64,000 nucleotides of DNA from Brevundimonas fluminis (GCF_003934285.1 NZ_RQWJ01000002.1:124001-188000); one strand, 5' to 3'; shown: positions 39,217-48,943, counted from the stretch's first letter. Numbers and translations: made by a program. The notes: a model not told the origin generated them from the sequence alone.

Positions 39217-40191
39217 TCAGTCCCGCGTCGGATCGGGCCGCGAGACGTCGCCATAAGTCAGGGCGACGAAGACGTCTTCGAGGTCCGGATCCTCGGTCGA
39301 GACGTCCTGGATGGTCACCCCCGCGGCACGTACGGCCGCCAGCACCCTTTCCACCGAGCCCTGGCCCTTGCGATAGGTGACGGCGAAGGCGCCGCCCGGC
39401 CGCGGCGCGACTTCGAACCCGTCCAGCGCCGGCGTCGCCGCCAGCTCGCCCTCGGGCACGACCACCACGTTGCGGGTGTCGAGCCGGCGGAGCAGCACAG
39501 GAGTCGGTTCGCAAGCCACGACCTCGCCCCGATTGACGATGGCGATGGTGTCGCAGAGTTCCTGCGCCTCTTCCAGATAGTGGGTGGTCAGGATGACGGT
39601 GACGCCCGCGGCGTTCAGTTCGCGCACATAGGCCCACAGCTGACGCCGCAGCTCGACGTCCACGCCGGCGGTCGGCTCGTCCAGGATCAGGATCGGCGGG
39701 TTGTGCACGAGCGCCTTGGCCACCATCAGCCGACGCTTCATGCCGCCCGACAGGGCCCGCACATAGGCCCCGGCTTTGTCCGCCAGGCCCAGAGCCGCCA
39801 GCAGCTCGTCCGAGCGCCTCCGGCTCGCCGGCACGCCGTAGAAGCCGGCCTGAACCTCGAGCGCCTCGCGCGGGGTGAAGAAGACGTCCGCCGAAATTTC
39901 CTGCGGCACCACGCCCAGAGCCGCGCGGACGCCGCGGGGATCCCGATCCAGGTCGCGGCCCCAGACGACGACCTCGCCGCCCGACTTGTTCACCACGCCC
40001 GCGAGAATGTTGATCAGCGTAGATTTGCCGGCGCCGTTGGGTCCCAGCAGGCCGAACATCGAGCCGCGCCGAATGGTCAGGTCGACGCCCTTCAAGGCCT
40101 CCTTGGGCGGCGACGACTTCGAACCGGCGTAGGTCTTGGTCAGGCCGCGGATGCGGACGGCGTCGGCGGGAAGGGCGGAAGGATCGGACAT
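39217..40191 (-). CDS. ABC transporter ATP-binding protein
   Basis: ATPase subunit of 324 residues. Walker A is GPNGAGKST, the signature is LSGGMKRRL, and Walker B is LILDEPTAGVD followed by the H-loop TTHYLEEA. It belongs to the CcmA/NatA-DrrA type used by exporters. A C-terminal extension (about 230-320) is the regulatory part seen in this group. No permease gene is adjacent, so its partner must be encoded elsewhere or on the far side of other genes. ATG at 40191. Confidence 0.92.
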   Translation of the reverse strand: MSDPSALPADAVRIRGLTKTYAGSKSSPPKEALKGVDLTIRRGSMFGLLGPNGAGKSTLINILAGVVNKSGGEVVVWGRDLDRDPRGVRAALGVVPQEISADVFFTPREALEVQAGFYGVPASRRRSDELLAALGLADKAGAYVRALSGGMKRRLMVAKALVHNPPILILDEPTAGVDVELRRQLWAYVRELNAAGVTVILTTHYLEEAQELCDTIAIVNRGEVVACEPTPVLLRRLDTRNVVVVPEGELAATPALDGFEVAPRPGGAFAVTYRKGQGSVERVLAAVRAAGVTIQDVSTEDPDLEDVFVALTYGDVSRPDPTRD

Positions 40192-40284
40192 GGGAGCCTT
40201 GGGCTGCCGCCGGGCCGTTTGACGCCGCGCGGGGGGCCGCATAGGTATGCCGCCGACCCCGTCCCGCCAAGTCGTGAGCCCCGA

Positions 40285-40548
40285 ATGACCGCGCGCGTGC
40301 CCGCCATCGTCTCGCCGGAGGCCCTGCCCCCGCCGGAACAGTTCGCCGTCACCGGCCACCGCGTCGCCTGTGACGGCGGCGGCGGCGCCCTGGGGCATCC
40401 GCTGGTCTGGCTGGAACTGGGCGAAAAACCCTTCGTTGACTGCGGCTACTGCGACCGGCGCTTCGTGCGTCAGCAGGGCAAGAAGGCGCCCAGGGGCCTG
40501 AAGGCCAACTATGAAGACCCGTCGCCCCGTCACGCCGGCGACCATTGA
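40285..40548 (+). CDS. Zinc-finger protein of the NDUFS6/CHCC type
   Basis: An 87-residue protein with a zinc-binding pattern C-x(8)-H-x(14)-C-x(2)-C: VACDGG, then GHPLVWLE, then VDCGYCDRRF. This is the CHCC zinc finger found in the complex I subunit NDUFS6 and its alphaproteobacterial counterparts, so a role at NADH dehydrogenase is plausible. ATG at 40285, divergent from the ABC ATPase gene. Confidence 0.88.
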   Translation: MTARVPAIVSPEALPPPEQFAVTGHRVACDGGGGALGHPLVWLELGEKPFVDCGYCDRRFVRQQGKKAPRGLKANYEDPSPRHAGDH

Positions 40549-40620
40549 GTCACACGAATTGACCGGGGATTCGCCCCGGGCGGGCTAGAAGGCCCGGGCC
40601 TCCCCTCCCCGGAAGAGCTC

Positions 40621-41061
40621 ATGCGCTATCTGCACACCATGGTCCGCGTGAAGGACCTCGACGCCGCCCTGCGCTTCTGGTGCGACCTGCTGGGCCTGCA
40701 GGAAGTCCGGCGCATGGAAAACGAGGCGGGGCGTTACACCCTCGTCTTTCTCGCCGCGCCGAAGGACCTCGACCGCTCCGCCGCGGAGCGTTCGCCGGAA
40801 TTGGAACTGACGTACAACTGGGACTCCGAGGACTACACGGGCGGCCGCAACTTCGGCCATCTGGCCTACCGGGTGGACGACATCTACGCGGCCTGCCGGC
40901 GCCTCTTGGCCGGGGGCGTGACGATCAACCGCCCACCGCGCGACGGCCACATGGCCTTCGTCCGGTCTCCCGACGGGATCTCGATCGAGCTGCTTCAGGA
41001 AGGCGAGCGTCTGCCGCCCGAAGAGCCTTGGTCGTCCATGCCGAACGTGGGGTCGTGGTGA
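40621..41061 (+). CDS. gloA: Lactoylglutathione lyase (glyoxalase I)
   Basis: Metalloenzyme converting the methylglyoxal-glutathione hemithioacetal to S-lactoylglutathione. It has 146 residues with the betaalphabetabetabeta fold repeated twice: [16 protein letters not shown] and [17 protein letters not shown]. Metal ligands are H5, a glutamate in [10 protein letters not shown], the histidine of GHLAY and the glutamate of SIELLQ. GAGCT upstream is a weak ribosome site. The stop overlaps the following lipoprotein start as GTGA. Confidence 0.94.
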   Translation: MRYLHTMVRVKDLDAALRFWCDLLGLQEVRRMENEAGRYTLVFLAAPKDLDRSAAERSPELELTYNWDSEDYTGGRNFGHLAYRVDDIYAACRRLLAGGVTINRPPRDGHMAFVRSPDGISIELLQEGERLPPEEPWSSMPNVGSW

Positions 41062-41666
41062 GGCGCGCCCTCGCCCTTGCCCTGCCGCTGCTGCTGACGG
41101 CCTGCGCCTCCACCAGCGAGACCTATCCGGGTCGCACGGCGACCGAACAGTTGCTGGTCGCGCGCGCCGCCGACGACGCTGTGGACGGCCTGACCTTGCC
41201 GGTGCCCAAGGCCTCGCGGGTCTTCGTGGACGACAGCTACTTCCGGGCCGAGAACGCTCCGTATGCCGTCAGCGCCATCCGCGAGTCCCTGTCGAAGGGG
41301 GGCCACGCCCTCGCCCGGACGCGGGAAGAGGCGGACGTCATCTTCGAGATTCGCGCAGGGGCCCTGTCGCTTGAGCAGATGCGGCGGGTGTTCGGCGTGC
41401 CGGAGATGCGCATCCCGATCAACGACAGCTTCAACGTGGTTTCGCTGCCGGAACTGTCAGTGTACAGCCGCCGCGACCGGGTCGGCGTGGCCGAGTTTTC
41501 GGGATTTCTCTACGACGCCAAGACCGGCGCCCCTCTCGGCGTGATCGATCCGATGACGGGCCAGTTTCGGATCCGGAGCCACAAGCTGTTCATGATCTTC
41601 TCGTGGGGCCAGCAGCGCCTGGACCCGGGCGAGCGCGACCCGGGCGACAGCTGGCGCGAGTTCTGA
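41058..41666 (+). CDS. Lipoprotein, probable DUF6655-type
   Basis: A 202-residue lipoprotein: signal with lipobox LLTAC (C16). The mature part begins [20 protein letters not shown] and has [21 protein letters not shown], then [12 protein letters not shown]. This is the pattern of a conserved alphaproteobacterial outer-membrane lipoprotein family (DUF6655 as I recall it). GTG start at 41058, coupled to gloA. Function unknown. Confidence 0.8.
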   Translation: MRRALALALPLLLTACASTSETYPGRTATEQLLVARAADDAVDGLTLPVPKASRVFVDDSYFRAENAPYAVSAIRESLSKGGHALARTREEADVIFEIRAGALSLEQMRRVFGVPEMRIPINDSFNVVSLPELSVYSRRDRVGVAEFSGFLYDAKTGAPLGVIDPMTGQFRIRSHKLFMIFSWGQQRLDPGERDPGDSWREF

Positions 41667-41723
41667 CCGGCAAGTTGTCCGGAGGCGGCTGACGCGGCGG
41701 CGCGCCCCGCCTATGTTCCGCCC

Positions 41724-44624
41724 ATGACCGACGCCGCCCCCGAGATCGACCGCCCCCTGACCCAGGACGGCCCCGCGCTGCGGCTGTGGATGATCGACGC
41801 CTCGGCCTACATCTTCCGCGCCTACCACGCCCTGCCGCCGCTGACGCGCAAGTCCGATGGACTGCCTGTGGGGGCCGTCCAGGGCTATTCGAACATGCTG
41901 TGGAAGCTGTTGCGGGACATGAAGGGGGAGGACGGGCCGACGCATCTGGTGGCGATCTTCGATCATTCGGAGAAGACGTTCCGGAACGAGATGTACGATC
42001 AGTACAAGGCGAACCGGAGCGCGCCGCCCGAGGATCTGGTGCCGCAGTTTCCGCTGGTGCGCAGGGCGACGGCGGCGTTCGGGGTGCACTGCGTGGAGCT
42101 GCCGGGCTACGAGGCCGACGACCTGATCGCCACCTATGCCTGCAAGGCGCGCGACAGGGGCGGCGAGGCCGTCATCGTCAGCTCCGACAAGGACCTGATG
42201 CAGCTGATCGGGCCGCAGGTCGTCATGTGGGATCCGATGAAGGACCGCCGCCTGGCCGAAGACGCGGTGATGGAGAAGTTCGGCGTCACGCCGGACAAGA
42301 TGATCGACCTGCAGGCCCTGATCGGGGACAGCGTCGACAACGTGCCGGGCGCGCCGGGCATCGGTCCGAAAACGGCGGCCCAGCTGCTGGACGAGTATGG
42401 CGACCTGGACACGCTGCTGGACCGGGCCGGCGAGATCAAACAGCCCAAGCGGCGCGAGACGCTGATCACCTTCAGGGACCAGATCCTGCTCAGCCGCGAG
42501 CTGGTCAAGTTGACCTGCGACGCGCCTGCGCCGGAGCCGATCGAGGAATTCGCCGTGCGCGATCCGGACCCGGAGGTGCTGGGGGCATTCCTGGACGAGA
42601 TGGAATTCCGCTCCCTGCGCGCCCGCGTCGGCGACGGCAAGGCCCCGGTCAAGGACGGCTCGGCCTTCGCCGCCCGGCCCAAACCCCTGACCGCCCCGGT
42701 CGCCAGCCCGCGCTTCGCCCCCGTCGACGCCGCGCCCGTCGCCGCGCAACCGTTCGACCACGACGCCTATCGCTGCATCCAGACGCTGGAAGACCTCGAC
42801 GCGGTCATCTCGCGGGCACAAGAGGCTGGAATCGTTGGGTTTGACTGCGAGACCGACGCCCTGTCGGCGACGCATGCGGGGCTGTGCGGGGTGTCGCTGG
42901 CGATCGGGCCGAACGACGCCTGCTACATCCCCCTGACGCACGAGCATCCGCCGGCGGAGGGCGCGGGCGGGCTGGATTTCGGGGGCGAGGCGGACGCCCG
43001 GGAGCCCCTGTCCCAGCTGGACAAGCCCACCGTGCTGGCCCGGCTGAAGGTCCTGCTGGAGGACCCCGGCGTGCTGAAGGTGGTGCAGAACGGCAAGTAC
43101 GACCTGGCCGTCATGGCCCGCCGCGGCATCCGCGTGGCGCCGATCGACGACACCATGCTGATCTCCTACGTGCTGGACGGCGGCAAGCACCCGCACGGCA
43201 TGGACGATCTGGCGCGCCGCTGGCTGGGCCACGACCCCATCCCGTTCAAACAGGTGGCGGGCACGGGCAAGTCCCAGAAATCGTTCAGACACGTCGAGCT
43301 GAAGCCGGCCACCTGCTACGCGGCCGAGGACGCCGACGTCACCCTGCGCCTGTGGCGCATCCTCAAGCCCCGTCTGGCCGACGAGGGTCTGGTCACCGTC
43401 TATGAGACGCTGGAGCGCGGCATGCCCGCGGTGCTGGCCGACATGGAGCGGGCGGGCGTCCGCGTCGATCCCGCGCGGCTGAAGCGGCTGTCTTCCGAAT
43501 TCGGAATGAAGATGGCCGAGCTGGAGCAGCAGGCCCACACCCTGGCCGGCCGCCCCTTCAACGTCGGCAGCCCGCGCCAGATCGGCGACATCCTGTTCGG
43601 CGAGCTGGACCTGCCCGGCGGCAAGAAGACCGCCAGCGGCCAGTGGGAGACGGGCGCCGCCACCCTGGAATCCCTGGCCGAGACCCACGAACTGCCGCGC
43701 GTGCTGCTGGACTGGCGCCAGCTGTCCAAGCTGAAGGGCACCTACACCGACGCCCTGATCGAGGCCGCAGACCCCGAAACCGACCGCGTCCACACCAGCT
43801 ATCAGCTGGCCGCCGCCTCGACCGGGCGTCTGGCCTCCAGCGACCCCAACCTGCAGAACATCCCCATCCGCACCGAGACGGGCCGCCAGATCCGCAAGGC
43901 CTTCATCGCCGCGCCCGGCCACGTTCTGATCAGCGCCGACTATTCCCAGATCGAGCTGCGCCTGCTGGCCCACATCGGCGACATTCCGGAGCTGAAGCGC
44001 GCCTTCGCCGCCGGCATCGACATCCACACCGCCACGGCGTCGGAGATGTTCGGCGTGCCGGTGGACCAGATGGATCCGGAGACGCGCCGCCGCGCCAAGG
44101 CGATCAATTTCGGCATCGTCTACGGCATCTCGGCCTTCGGCCTGGCCGCCCAGCTGGGCATCGACCAGGGCGAGGCCGGGGCCTACATCAAGACCTATTT
44201 CGAGCGCTTCCCCGGCATCCGCGCCTACATGGACGCGACCCGGGCCGAGGTGCGCGCCGCCGGCCACGTCTCGACCGTGTTCGGCCGCCGCATCCACATC
44301 CCCGCCATCCAGTCCAAATCGGCCGCCGAGCGCCAGTTCGGCGAGCGCGCCGCCATCAACGCCCCCATCCAGGGCGCCGCCGCCGACATCATCCGCCGCG
44401 CCATGATCCGCATGCCCGCCGCCCTGGCCGAAGCGGGCCTGAGCACCCGCATGCTGCTGCAGGTCCACGACGAACTGGTGTTCGAGGCCCCGGAGGCCGA
44501 GGCCGAGCGGGCCATTCCGGTGATCAAGCGGGTCATGGAACGCGCGGCCGAGCCGGCCGTGGCGCTAAGCGTGCCGCTGGTGGTGGAGGCGCGGGCGGCG
44601 GGGAACTGGGACGAGGCGCATTGA
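41724..44624 (+). CDS. polA: DNA polymerase I
   Basis: Replication/repair polymerase of 966 residues that removes primers and fills gaps. The 5'-3' exonuclease domain opens LRLWMIDASAYIFRAYHA. The 3'-5' exonuclease domain has active residues in VGFDCETDALS and AAEDADVTLRLW, so proofreading looks intact. The polymerase domain has SADYSQIELRLLAHI, RRRAKAINFGIVYGIS and VHDELVFE. ATG at 41724. A low-G+C accessory gene lies immediately downstream. Confidence 0.97.
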   Translation: MTDAAPEIDRPLTQDGPALRLWMIDASAYIFRAYHALPPLTRKSDGLPVGAVQGYSNMLWKLLRDMKGEDGPTHLVAIFDHSEKTFRNEMYDQYKANRSAPPEDLVPQFPLVRRATAAFGVHCVELPGYEADDLIATYACKARDRGGEAVIVSSDKDLMQLIGPQVVMWDPMKDRRLAEDAVMEKFGVTPDKMIDLQALIGDSVDNVPGAPGIGPKTAAQLLDEYGDLDTLLDRAGEIKQPKRRETLITFRDQILLSRELVKLTCDAPAPEPIEEFAVRDPDPEVLGAFLDEMEFRSLRARVGDGKAPVKDGSAFAARPKPLTAPVASPRFAPVDAAPVAAQPFDHDAYRCIQTLEDLDAVISRAQEAGIVGFDCETDALSATHAGLCGVSLAIGPNDACYIPLTHEHPPAEGAGGLDFGGEADAREPLSQLDKPTVLARLKVLLEDPGVLKVVQNGKYDLAVMARRGIRVAPIDDTMLISYVLDGGKHPHGMDDLARRWLGHDPIPFKQVAGTGKSQKSFRHVELKPATCYAAEDADVTLRLWRILKPRLADEGLVTVYETLERGMPAVLADMERAGVRVDPARLKRLSSEFGMKMAELEQQAHTLAGRPFNVGSPRQIGDILFGELDLPGGKKTASGQWETGAATLESLAETHELPRVLLDWRQLSKLKGTYTDALIEAADPETDRVHTSYQLAAASTGRLASSDPNLQNIPIRTETGRQIRKAFIAAPGHVLISADYSQIELRLLAHIGDIPELKRAFAAGIDIHTATASEMFGVPVDQMDPETRRRAKAINFGIVYGISAFGLAAQLGIDQGEAGAYIKTYFERFPGIRAYMDATRAEVRAAGHVSTVFGRRIHIPAIQSKSAAERQFGERAAINAPIQGAAADIIRRAMIRMPAALAEAGLSTRMLLQVHDELVFEAPEAEAERAIPVIKRVMERAAEPAVALSVPLVVEARAAGNWDEAH

Positions 44625-44625
44625 T

Positions 44626-44640
44626 CGCGCCGTTGGCGCG
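44626..44640 (+). terminator. Hairpin after polA, possible terminator
   Basis: A perfect six-base stem CGCGCC / GGCGCG with loop GTT begins two bases after the polA stop. No T-run follows, so termination is only possible. Confidence 0.35.
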
Positions 44641-44720
44641 CTAAAGCTTCAGGGGTGCTACTGCTCTTCCACCTGCTCCTGTCTAGCTCGATACAAGGCA
44701 CGCGCACCGGGAGCGTCATG

Positions 44721-44769
44721 TCTTCGAGGGCGACATAGGAGCTTCATACTGCAACGGTCGCCTCGAAGA
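44721..44769. repeat. Long imperfect inverted repeat ahead of the island gene
   Basis: The arm TCTTCGAGGGCGAC (44721-44734) pairs with GTCGCCTCGAAGA (44757-44769) over 13 bases with one bulged G and a 22-base loop. It lies 46 bases before the start of the 1327-residue protein gene and may be an operator or leader structure. A second, perfect hairpin follows. Confidence 0.6.
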
Positions 44770-44784
44770 GACACGGTTGGGCCA

Positions 44785-44800
44785 GCGATCGTTTGATCGC
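44785..44800 (+). repeat. Perfect small hairpin in the leader of the island gene
   Basis: GCGATC GTTT GATCGC forms a six-base stem and four-base loop, 14 bases before the ATG at 44815. No Shine-Dalgarno sequence is visible between it and the ATG, so it could affect initiation. Confidence 0.5.
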
Positions 44801-44814
44801 ATGGACGTTTTGAC

Positions 44815-47800
44815 ATGGGCAGAAACAAGAAACGCCAGATCGATCCTACTGAGCAGCTTGGCGTGAAGGCGCTCGAGTTCGCGCTGACGCGATTTGGATG
44901 GGTCGCGCGAGCTCAGTATGTGGGCGATTTCGGAGTCGATGTTCATGCCGAAACCGCACGTGCCGATGGAACGGCGAGCGGTCGTCTCATCGCCATCCAA
45001 GTAAAGTCGGGATCATCCTACTTCGCAAAGGGCAATGCGGCCGAACTTCACTTCTATGCCAACGCGGATCATCATTCCTACTGGGAGGGTCACTCCCTTC
45101 CCACGTTGATCGTCTTCTACAACCCTGACACCGAGCAGATGCTTTGGCAGTGGACGTCAGAAGCCAAACGCAAGGACAAGACGTGGCGGATTACGGTCCC
45201 TAGAACGCAAGAGTTCAACGAGTCCGTCAAAGCCACACTGGCGAAGGTTGCCGACGAAGGGAAGCGGCTCACTGCAGAGGAGGCCTCGAAGCTAGAGTCC
45301 AAACTCTCTGCCGAAGTTAAATCTGCCGCTTCGGTTAAGGCCCCTCAATCCGACGGTGTTGCCTACTCGGCCGCCGGTACCGACATCCGGCCACTCCTCG
45401 CCGCCGATGTAGGCCAAGGATTATCGCAAGAATCGCTCGCCCAGATCGCCAAGCTCCTAGACGACAAGCTCAAGCCCTTACAGCCCACCGGCGTGGAAGC
45501 ATCAGCCGGCTCCTCCAGCGACCCGCGCCGGGCGGTGGAGAGCGAAGCGTTGCATGCCCAGATCGACCAACTTCGGGACATCAAGAACGAAGGCGACCCC
45601 GCCATCGCGCATCGGAAACTTGAAGCGCTTCTCCCCAAGATCGATCAGGCGGCGACGCCATTCGCCTACTTCCGTGTAGTCACAACCTTGGCGGCCTGCT
45701 CCCTAGATCTCGGCCGCAGCGACGAGGCCAAGGCCGGGTTCGAGGAAGCCTACCGACTGCAGCCTGACGATGTCCTTGCGGTTACAAACCTAGCGCTGGT
45801 GCGGCTACTCGAAGGCGAGCACCAGGAGGCGTTCGATCTTGCAACTGCCGCGATCAAGAAAGGGGGCTATCCGACCCATACCCTTACAATCCTGATCGGC
45901 GCGTCCGCCCGACTGAACCCCGATGTGACGCCGGAAGAGCTTGTTCCGGAACGCGACTTGGGAACAGCGGCGGCCGACTTTTCGATTGCCGAGTTCTATC
46001 GTGTCACGAACAATCGGATCTGGATTGACAAGGCCATCGAGGGGGCCACCAGTCATCCCGACGATACCTCATTCCGCAGACTGCATGCGCATGCCGTTCT
46101 AGAGGCTGCTACGACAGACAAGCAGTTCGTCCAAGGTGGGCAATCTCGTGTGAGCGTCGCCGATGTGGCGAAGGTCGCCGAGACGTTGCGGAGGGATGTC
46201 GAAGCAAAGCTGGCCGGGGGGCTTGCGGACAAGGAAGACTTAGCTAACGAGGCCGCTAACGTGGCCATCGCTTACCGGGTGATTGGGGACTTCCGACCGG
46301 CCATTGCGCTGCTTGAGAACGTCTTGGCCTACACGGGGCACCAACCCAACGTGATCCGCTTGCTTGGTCTTCTTCAAGGCCTTGCGGATGATGAGCCTGC
46401 CGCCATCAAGACCTTGGCTGCGATACCGGAAGACGGTGAAGCGCAATTACTGCGGGCAGAAATGGTGGGCCGGGATGATCCGGCGGCGGCCCTCGATCAA
46501 GTCAGGTGCCTTCCCGAGAGCATCATCCCAAGTCATCACAGGACCACTCGTTGGTTAGTGGCAGCGAACCTAGCTCTGGCGGCTCGGGATGAAGTCGCCC
46601 TCAACGAAGCGCTCGAACATATTCGTGCCGATGCCGAAGTGGCGCCCTATGCCGATGTCCTAGACGCCCGGCGTCAATCGAATGCCGGAGTGCCCGCAGA
46701 CGAGATCGCGCGAAAGTTGAGTGACGTCGCCGACAAGCTTACGCCCGACACGCCATTCGCGGTTCGCATCTCGATAGCAAAAGCACTCCAGAGCTACGAT
46801 GCTGACCTAAAGGCGTCTCGCGTCCTAGACGGCACCGTTGAACTCGGACGAGACACGGAAGCGACCCGACTTTACCTTGAGGTCCTTACGGCGGGCGGCC
46901 GAGACAAGGACTTCCTGAGTGCTGTAGAACAAGTGCCAAATGAGATGCTGGACGACGCACAAGTGGTCTGGCTCCGCGCTGTACATGCGTTCAATCGCGG
47001 AGATCTGAATGCGGCAGAAAAATTTGCCCGGCAGCTGAGGGCGCTCCACCCTAATGATCTCCGGTCGCTTATGCTGCTGCTCGAGACGCTCGTTCGTCGT
47101 CGTCGCGATCCGGCGATCAAGGAAATCCTCAACAGCCGCGTCGAGGATTCTGCCGTTGGTACGTTGAAAGACCGCATCCGACTTGGGCGACTTCTCGTCG
47201 GATTTGGATTCGTTGAACGCGGCCAAGCCTTCCTCTATCGGCTGCTGCTGGAGCACCGAGATGATCCCACTCTGTGGGTCAATTTCGGTGCCGCCGTTCT
47301 GAATGCGGGCCGGAAGCGCGATCAGCACTTAGACGTGACCAAGGTTGGCGATGATGTCTTTGTCAGGCTTGAGCTCGGCGGCGGCGGAAAAATCGAGTTT
47401 GTCGTTGAACCGGATTCATCGTTGCGGCGGCTGGACGCAGACGCCCGGGAGCCGACACACCCTGATGTTCTCGCGGTCGTTGGCCTATCGACGGGCGCGG
47501 CCTTCACGCTTCCAGACGGCAGAGCCGGCACCGTAGGCGACCTGCGGCATAAGTTCGTTGCCCGCATGCAGGCTGTTCTTCAGGAATTCGAACAGCGCTT
47601 TCCTGCGGCGGATGGATTTCGGAGCTTCAAGATCGATCTGGAAGCCGAGGGCGGCCTGGACGCGATCAAGTCACTGGTCAAAGACCGGGCAGACTTTGTC
47701 GACGACCAAGCTAACGCGTACGAAGCTGGGGCACTGCCGCTTGCGGTCTTCGCGCACAATATCGGCGTTACGTCGATCGACGCTGCGATGGGGCTCGCCT

Positions 47801-48798
47801 CAACCGGGCGCAAGTTCCACGTGGCTTTTGGAAACGAGCAAGAGAGGGCCACAACGACCAGCGCTCTCCAAGCAAATGCGCTGCGCGGCATCGTCGTGGA
47901 CGCACAGACTTTTTCGACAATCTGGGATCTTGGCGTCGCAGATCTTCTAGAGGCGCTGCTTGGGAAGTTCCACTACTCGGCGAACACGCTTTATGAACTT
48001 CAGCGAAGGTTGGAGCAGTTTGGCGAGCCTGATGACCACGACACGCGGGACTCGATTTCCTACCGGGAGGGAAGGCTGGCGCTCCAAAGCGTCCCGGCAT
48101 CAACAGTCCATGAAGCGGCAAGGAATCTACAGAACGCGATCGCTTGGCTAGATTCTAACGGTGTCCTCGCGCCTGCGATGATTCCCAGCGAGCTCCCTGA
48201 CGACACGCGCGAACTCTACCTCCAAATGCCGGCACCACTTCTTGATGAGATATTCATTGCCAAGGACCGTGACCTGCTTCTCCTAGTGGACGACCTCCGT
48301 CTTCGGCATTGGGCCAAGGGATTCGGCGTCGAGCGTTCCTCGTGGCTTCAGTGGGCCCTTGCCTACGCGGTCGATGAGGGGCTCGCGGCGATGCGGGCTT
48401 ATGCCGATTGGAACGCCAAGCTTCTGGAGGCCGGTCAGTTCTACATCGGGCTCGCACCTGTCGTCTTTTTCGCTGCGATTGAGAGAGATGTTGAATCCGG
48501 CACACGGAAACCCGGACCAACGTTTGACGCGCTGGCAACATCTCTTGGCGGAAGACACGCCGACATGGATTCCCACATTAGGGTCGCGGCCCAGATCATT
48601 CATGGACTTTGGACGAGACGGGGTCTGCAGCCACTTCGCGAGCCCGCGACTGGCATCATCCTCACGGCCCTGTTGGCGGAGCGCCACACCGATTATCGCG
48701 TGATTTTGGGCCTGCTCGTGCGCGTCTTTCGAAGGCTGCCGCTGGTCAAAGAGTACATTGCCGGATGGACTCGGGGGCACTTTCTCGAAGCTTGGTAA
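44815..48798 (+). CDS. DUF4365-TPR-GreAB-C-PIN multidomain protein, predicted conflict/defence nuclease
   Basis: A single 1327-residue protein. Residues about 12-160 match DUF4365, a PD-(D/E)xK-type domain: D42 (GDFGVDVH) and Q62-V-K64 (IAIQVKSG). Residues about 280-835 are helical TPR-like repeats. Residues about 839-915 look like a GreAB-C barrel (VVGLSTGAAFTLPDGRAG, then LRHKFVARM). Residues about 985-1180 look like a PIN nuclease with acids D1029 (IVVDAQTF), E1061 (LYELQRR) and D1159/D1160 (LLLVDDLRLR). The gene has clearly lower G+C and different codon use (TTA, CTA, ATA, AGA) than its neighbours, indicating transfer. It stands alone with no partner gene. Antiphage function is inference. 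Confidence 0.78.
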   Translation: MGRNKKRQIDPTEQLGVKALEFALTRFGWVARAQYVGDFGVDVHAETARADGTASGRLIAIQVKSGSSYFAKGNAAELHFYANADHHSYWEGHSLPTLIVFYNPDTEQMLWQWTSEAKRKDKTWRITVPRTQEFNESVKATLAKVADEGKRLTAEEASKLESKLSAEVKSAASVKAPQSDGVAYSAAGTDIRPLLAADVGQGLSQESLAQIAKLLDDKLKPLQPTGVEASAGSSSDPRRAVESEALHAQIDQLRDIKNEGDPAIAHRKLEALLPKIDQAATPFAYFRVVTTLAACSLDLGRSDEAKAGFEEAYRLQPDDVLAVTNLALVRLLEGEHQEAFDLATAAIKKGGYPTHTLTILIGASARLNPDVTPEELVPERDLGTAAADFSIAEFYRVTNNRIWIDKAIEGATSHPDDTSFRRLHAHAVLEAATTDKQFVQGGQSRVSVADVAKVAETLRRDVEAKLAGGLADKEDLANEAANVAIAYRVIGDFRPAIALLENVLAYTGHQPNVIRLLGLLQGLADDEPAAIKTLAAIPEDGEAQLLRAEMVGRDDPAAALDQVRCLPESIIPSHHRTTRWLVAANLALAARDEVALNEALEHIRADAEVAPYADVLDARRQSNAGVPADEIARKLSDVADKLTPDTPFAVRISIAKALQSYDADLKASRVLDGTVELGRDTEATRLYLEVLTAGGRDKDFLSAVEQVPNEMLDDAQVVWLRAVHAFNRGDLNAAEKFARQLRALHPNDLRSLMLLLETLVRRRRDPAIKEILNSRVEDSAVGTLKDRIRLGRLLVGFGFVERGQAFLYRLLLEHRDDPTLWVNFGAAVLNAGRKRDQHLDVTKVGDDVFVRLELGGGGKIEFVVEPDSSLRRLDADAREPTHPDVLAVVGLSTGAAFTLPDGRAGTVGDLRHKFVARMQAVLQEFEQRFPAADGFRSFKIDLEAEGGLDAIKSLVKDRADFVDDQANAYEAGALPLAVFAHNIGVTSIDAAMGLASTGRKFHVAFGNEQERATTTSALQANALRGIVVDAQTFSTIWDLGVADLLEALLGKFHYSANTLYELQRRLEQFGEPDDHDTRDSISYREGRLALQSVPASTVHEAARNLQNAIAWLDSNGVLAPAMIPSELPDDTRELYLQMPAPLLDEIFIAKDRDLLLLVDDLRLRHWAKGFGVERSSWLQWALAYAVDEGLAAMRAYADWNAKLLEAGQFYIGLAPVVFFAAIERDVESGTRKPGPTFDALATSLGGRHADMDSHIRVAAQIIHGLWTRRGLQPLREPATGIILTALLAERHTDYRVILGLLVRVFRRLPLVKEYIAGWTRGHFLEAW

Positions 48799-48856
48799 GG
48801 GCCAAGGCAGCATCGCTGGTGGCCCCCCCAATACGCCAGCCAAAATATTCTTTCAC

Positions 48857-48886
48857 ACCCCCTGACTCCTGCTGCCGTGGGGGTTT
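48857..48886 (+). terminator. Weak hairpin and short T-run at the right edge of the island
   Basis: ACCCCC (48857-48862) pairs with GGGGGT (48879-48884) across a 16-base loop and is followed by TT. It could terminate the island gene, 58 bases after its stop, but the loop is long. Confidence 0.3.
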
Positions 48887-48943
48887 GCGGGGCGCGGGGG
48901 GCGATTTTCCGACGTCAGTCCCGGACCGTCCTATGCAGGGGGC

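Noticed and set aside
44716..45000. Minus-strand 94-residue frame at the island's left edge, possible antitoxin
   Set aside because: It overlaps the DUF4365 coding region antisense, lacks a ribosome site and has no recognisable fold.
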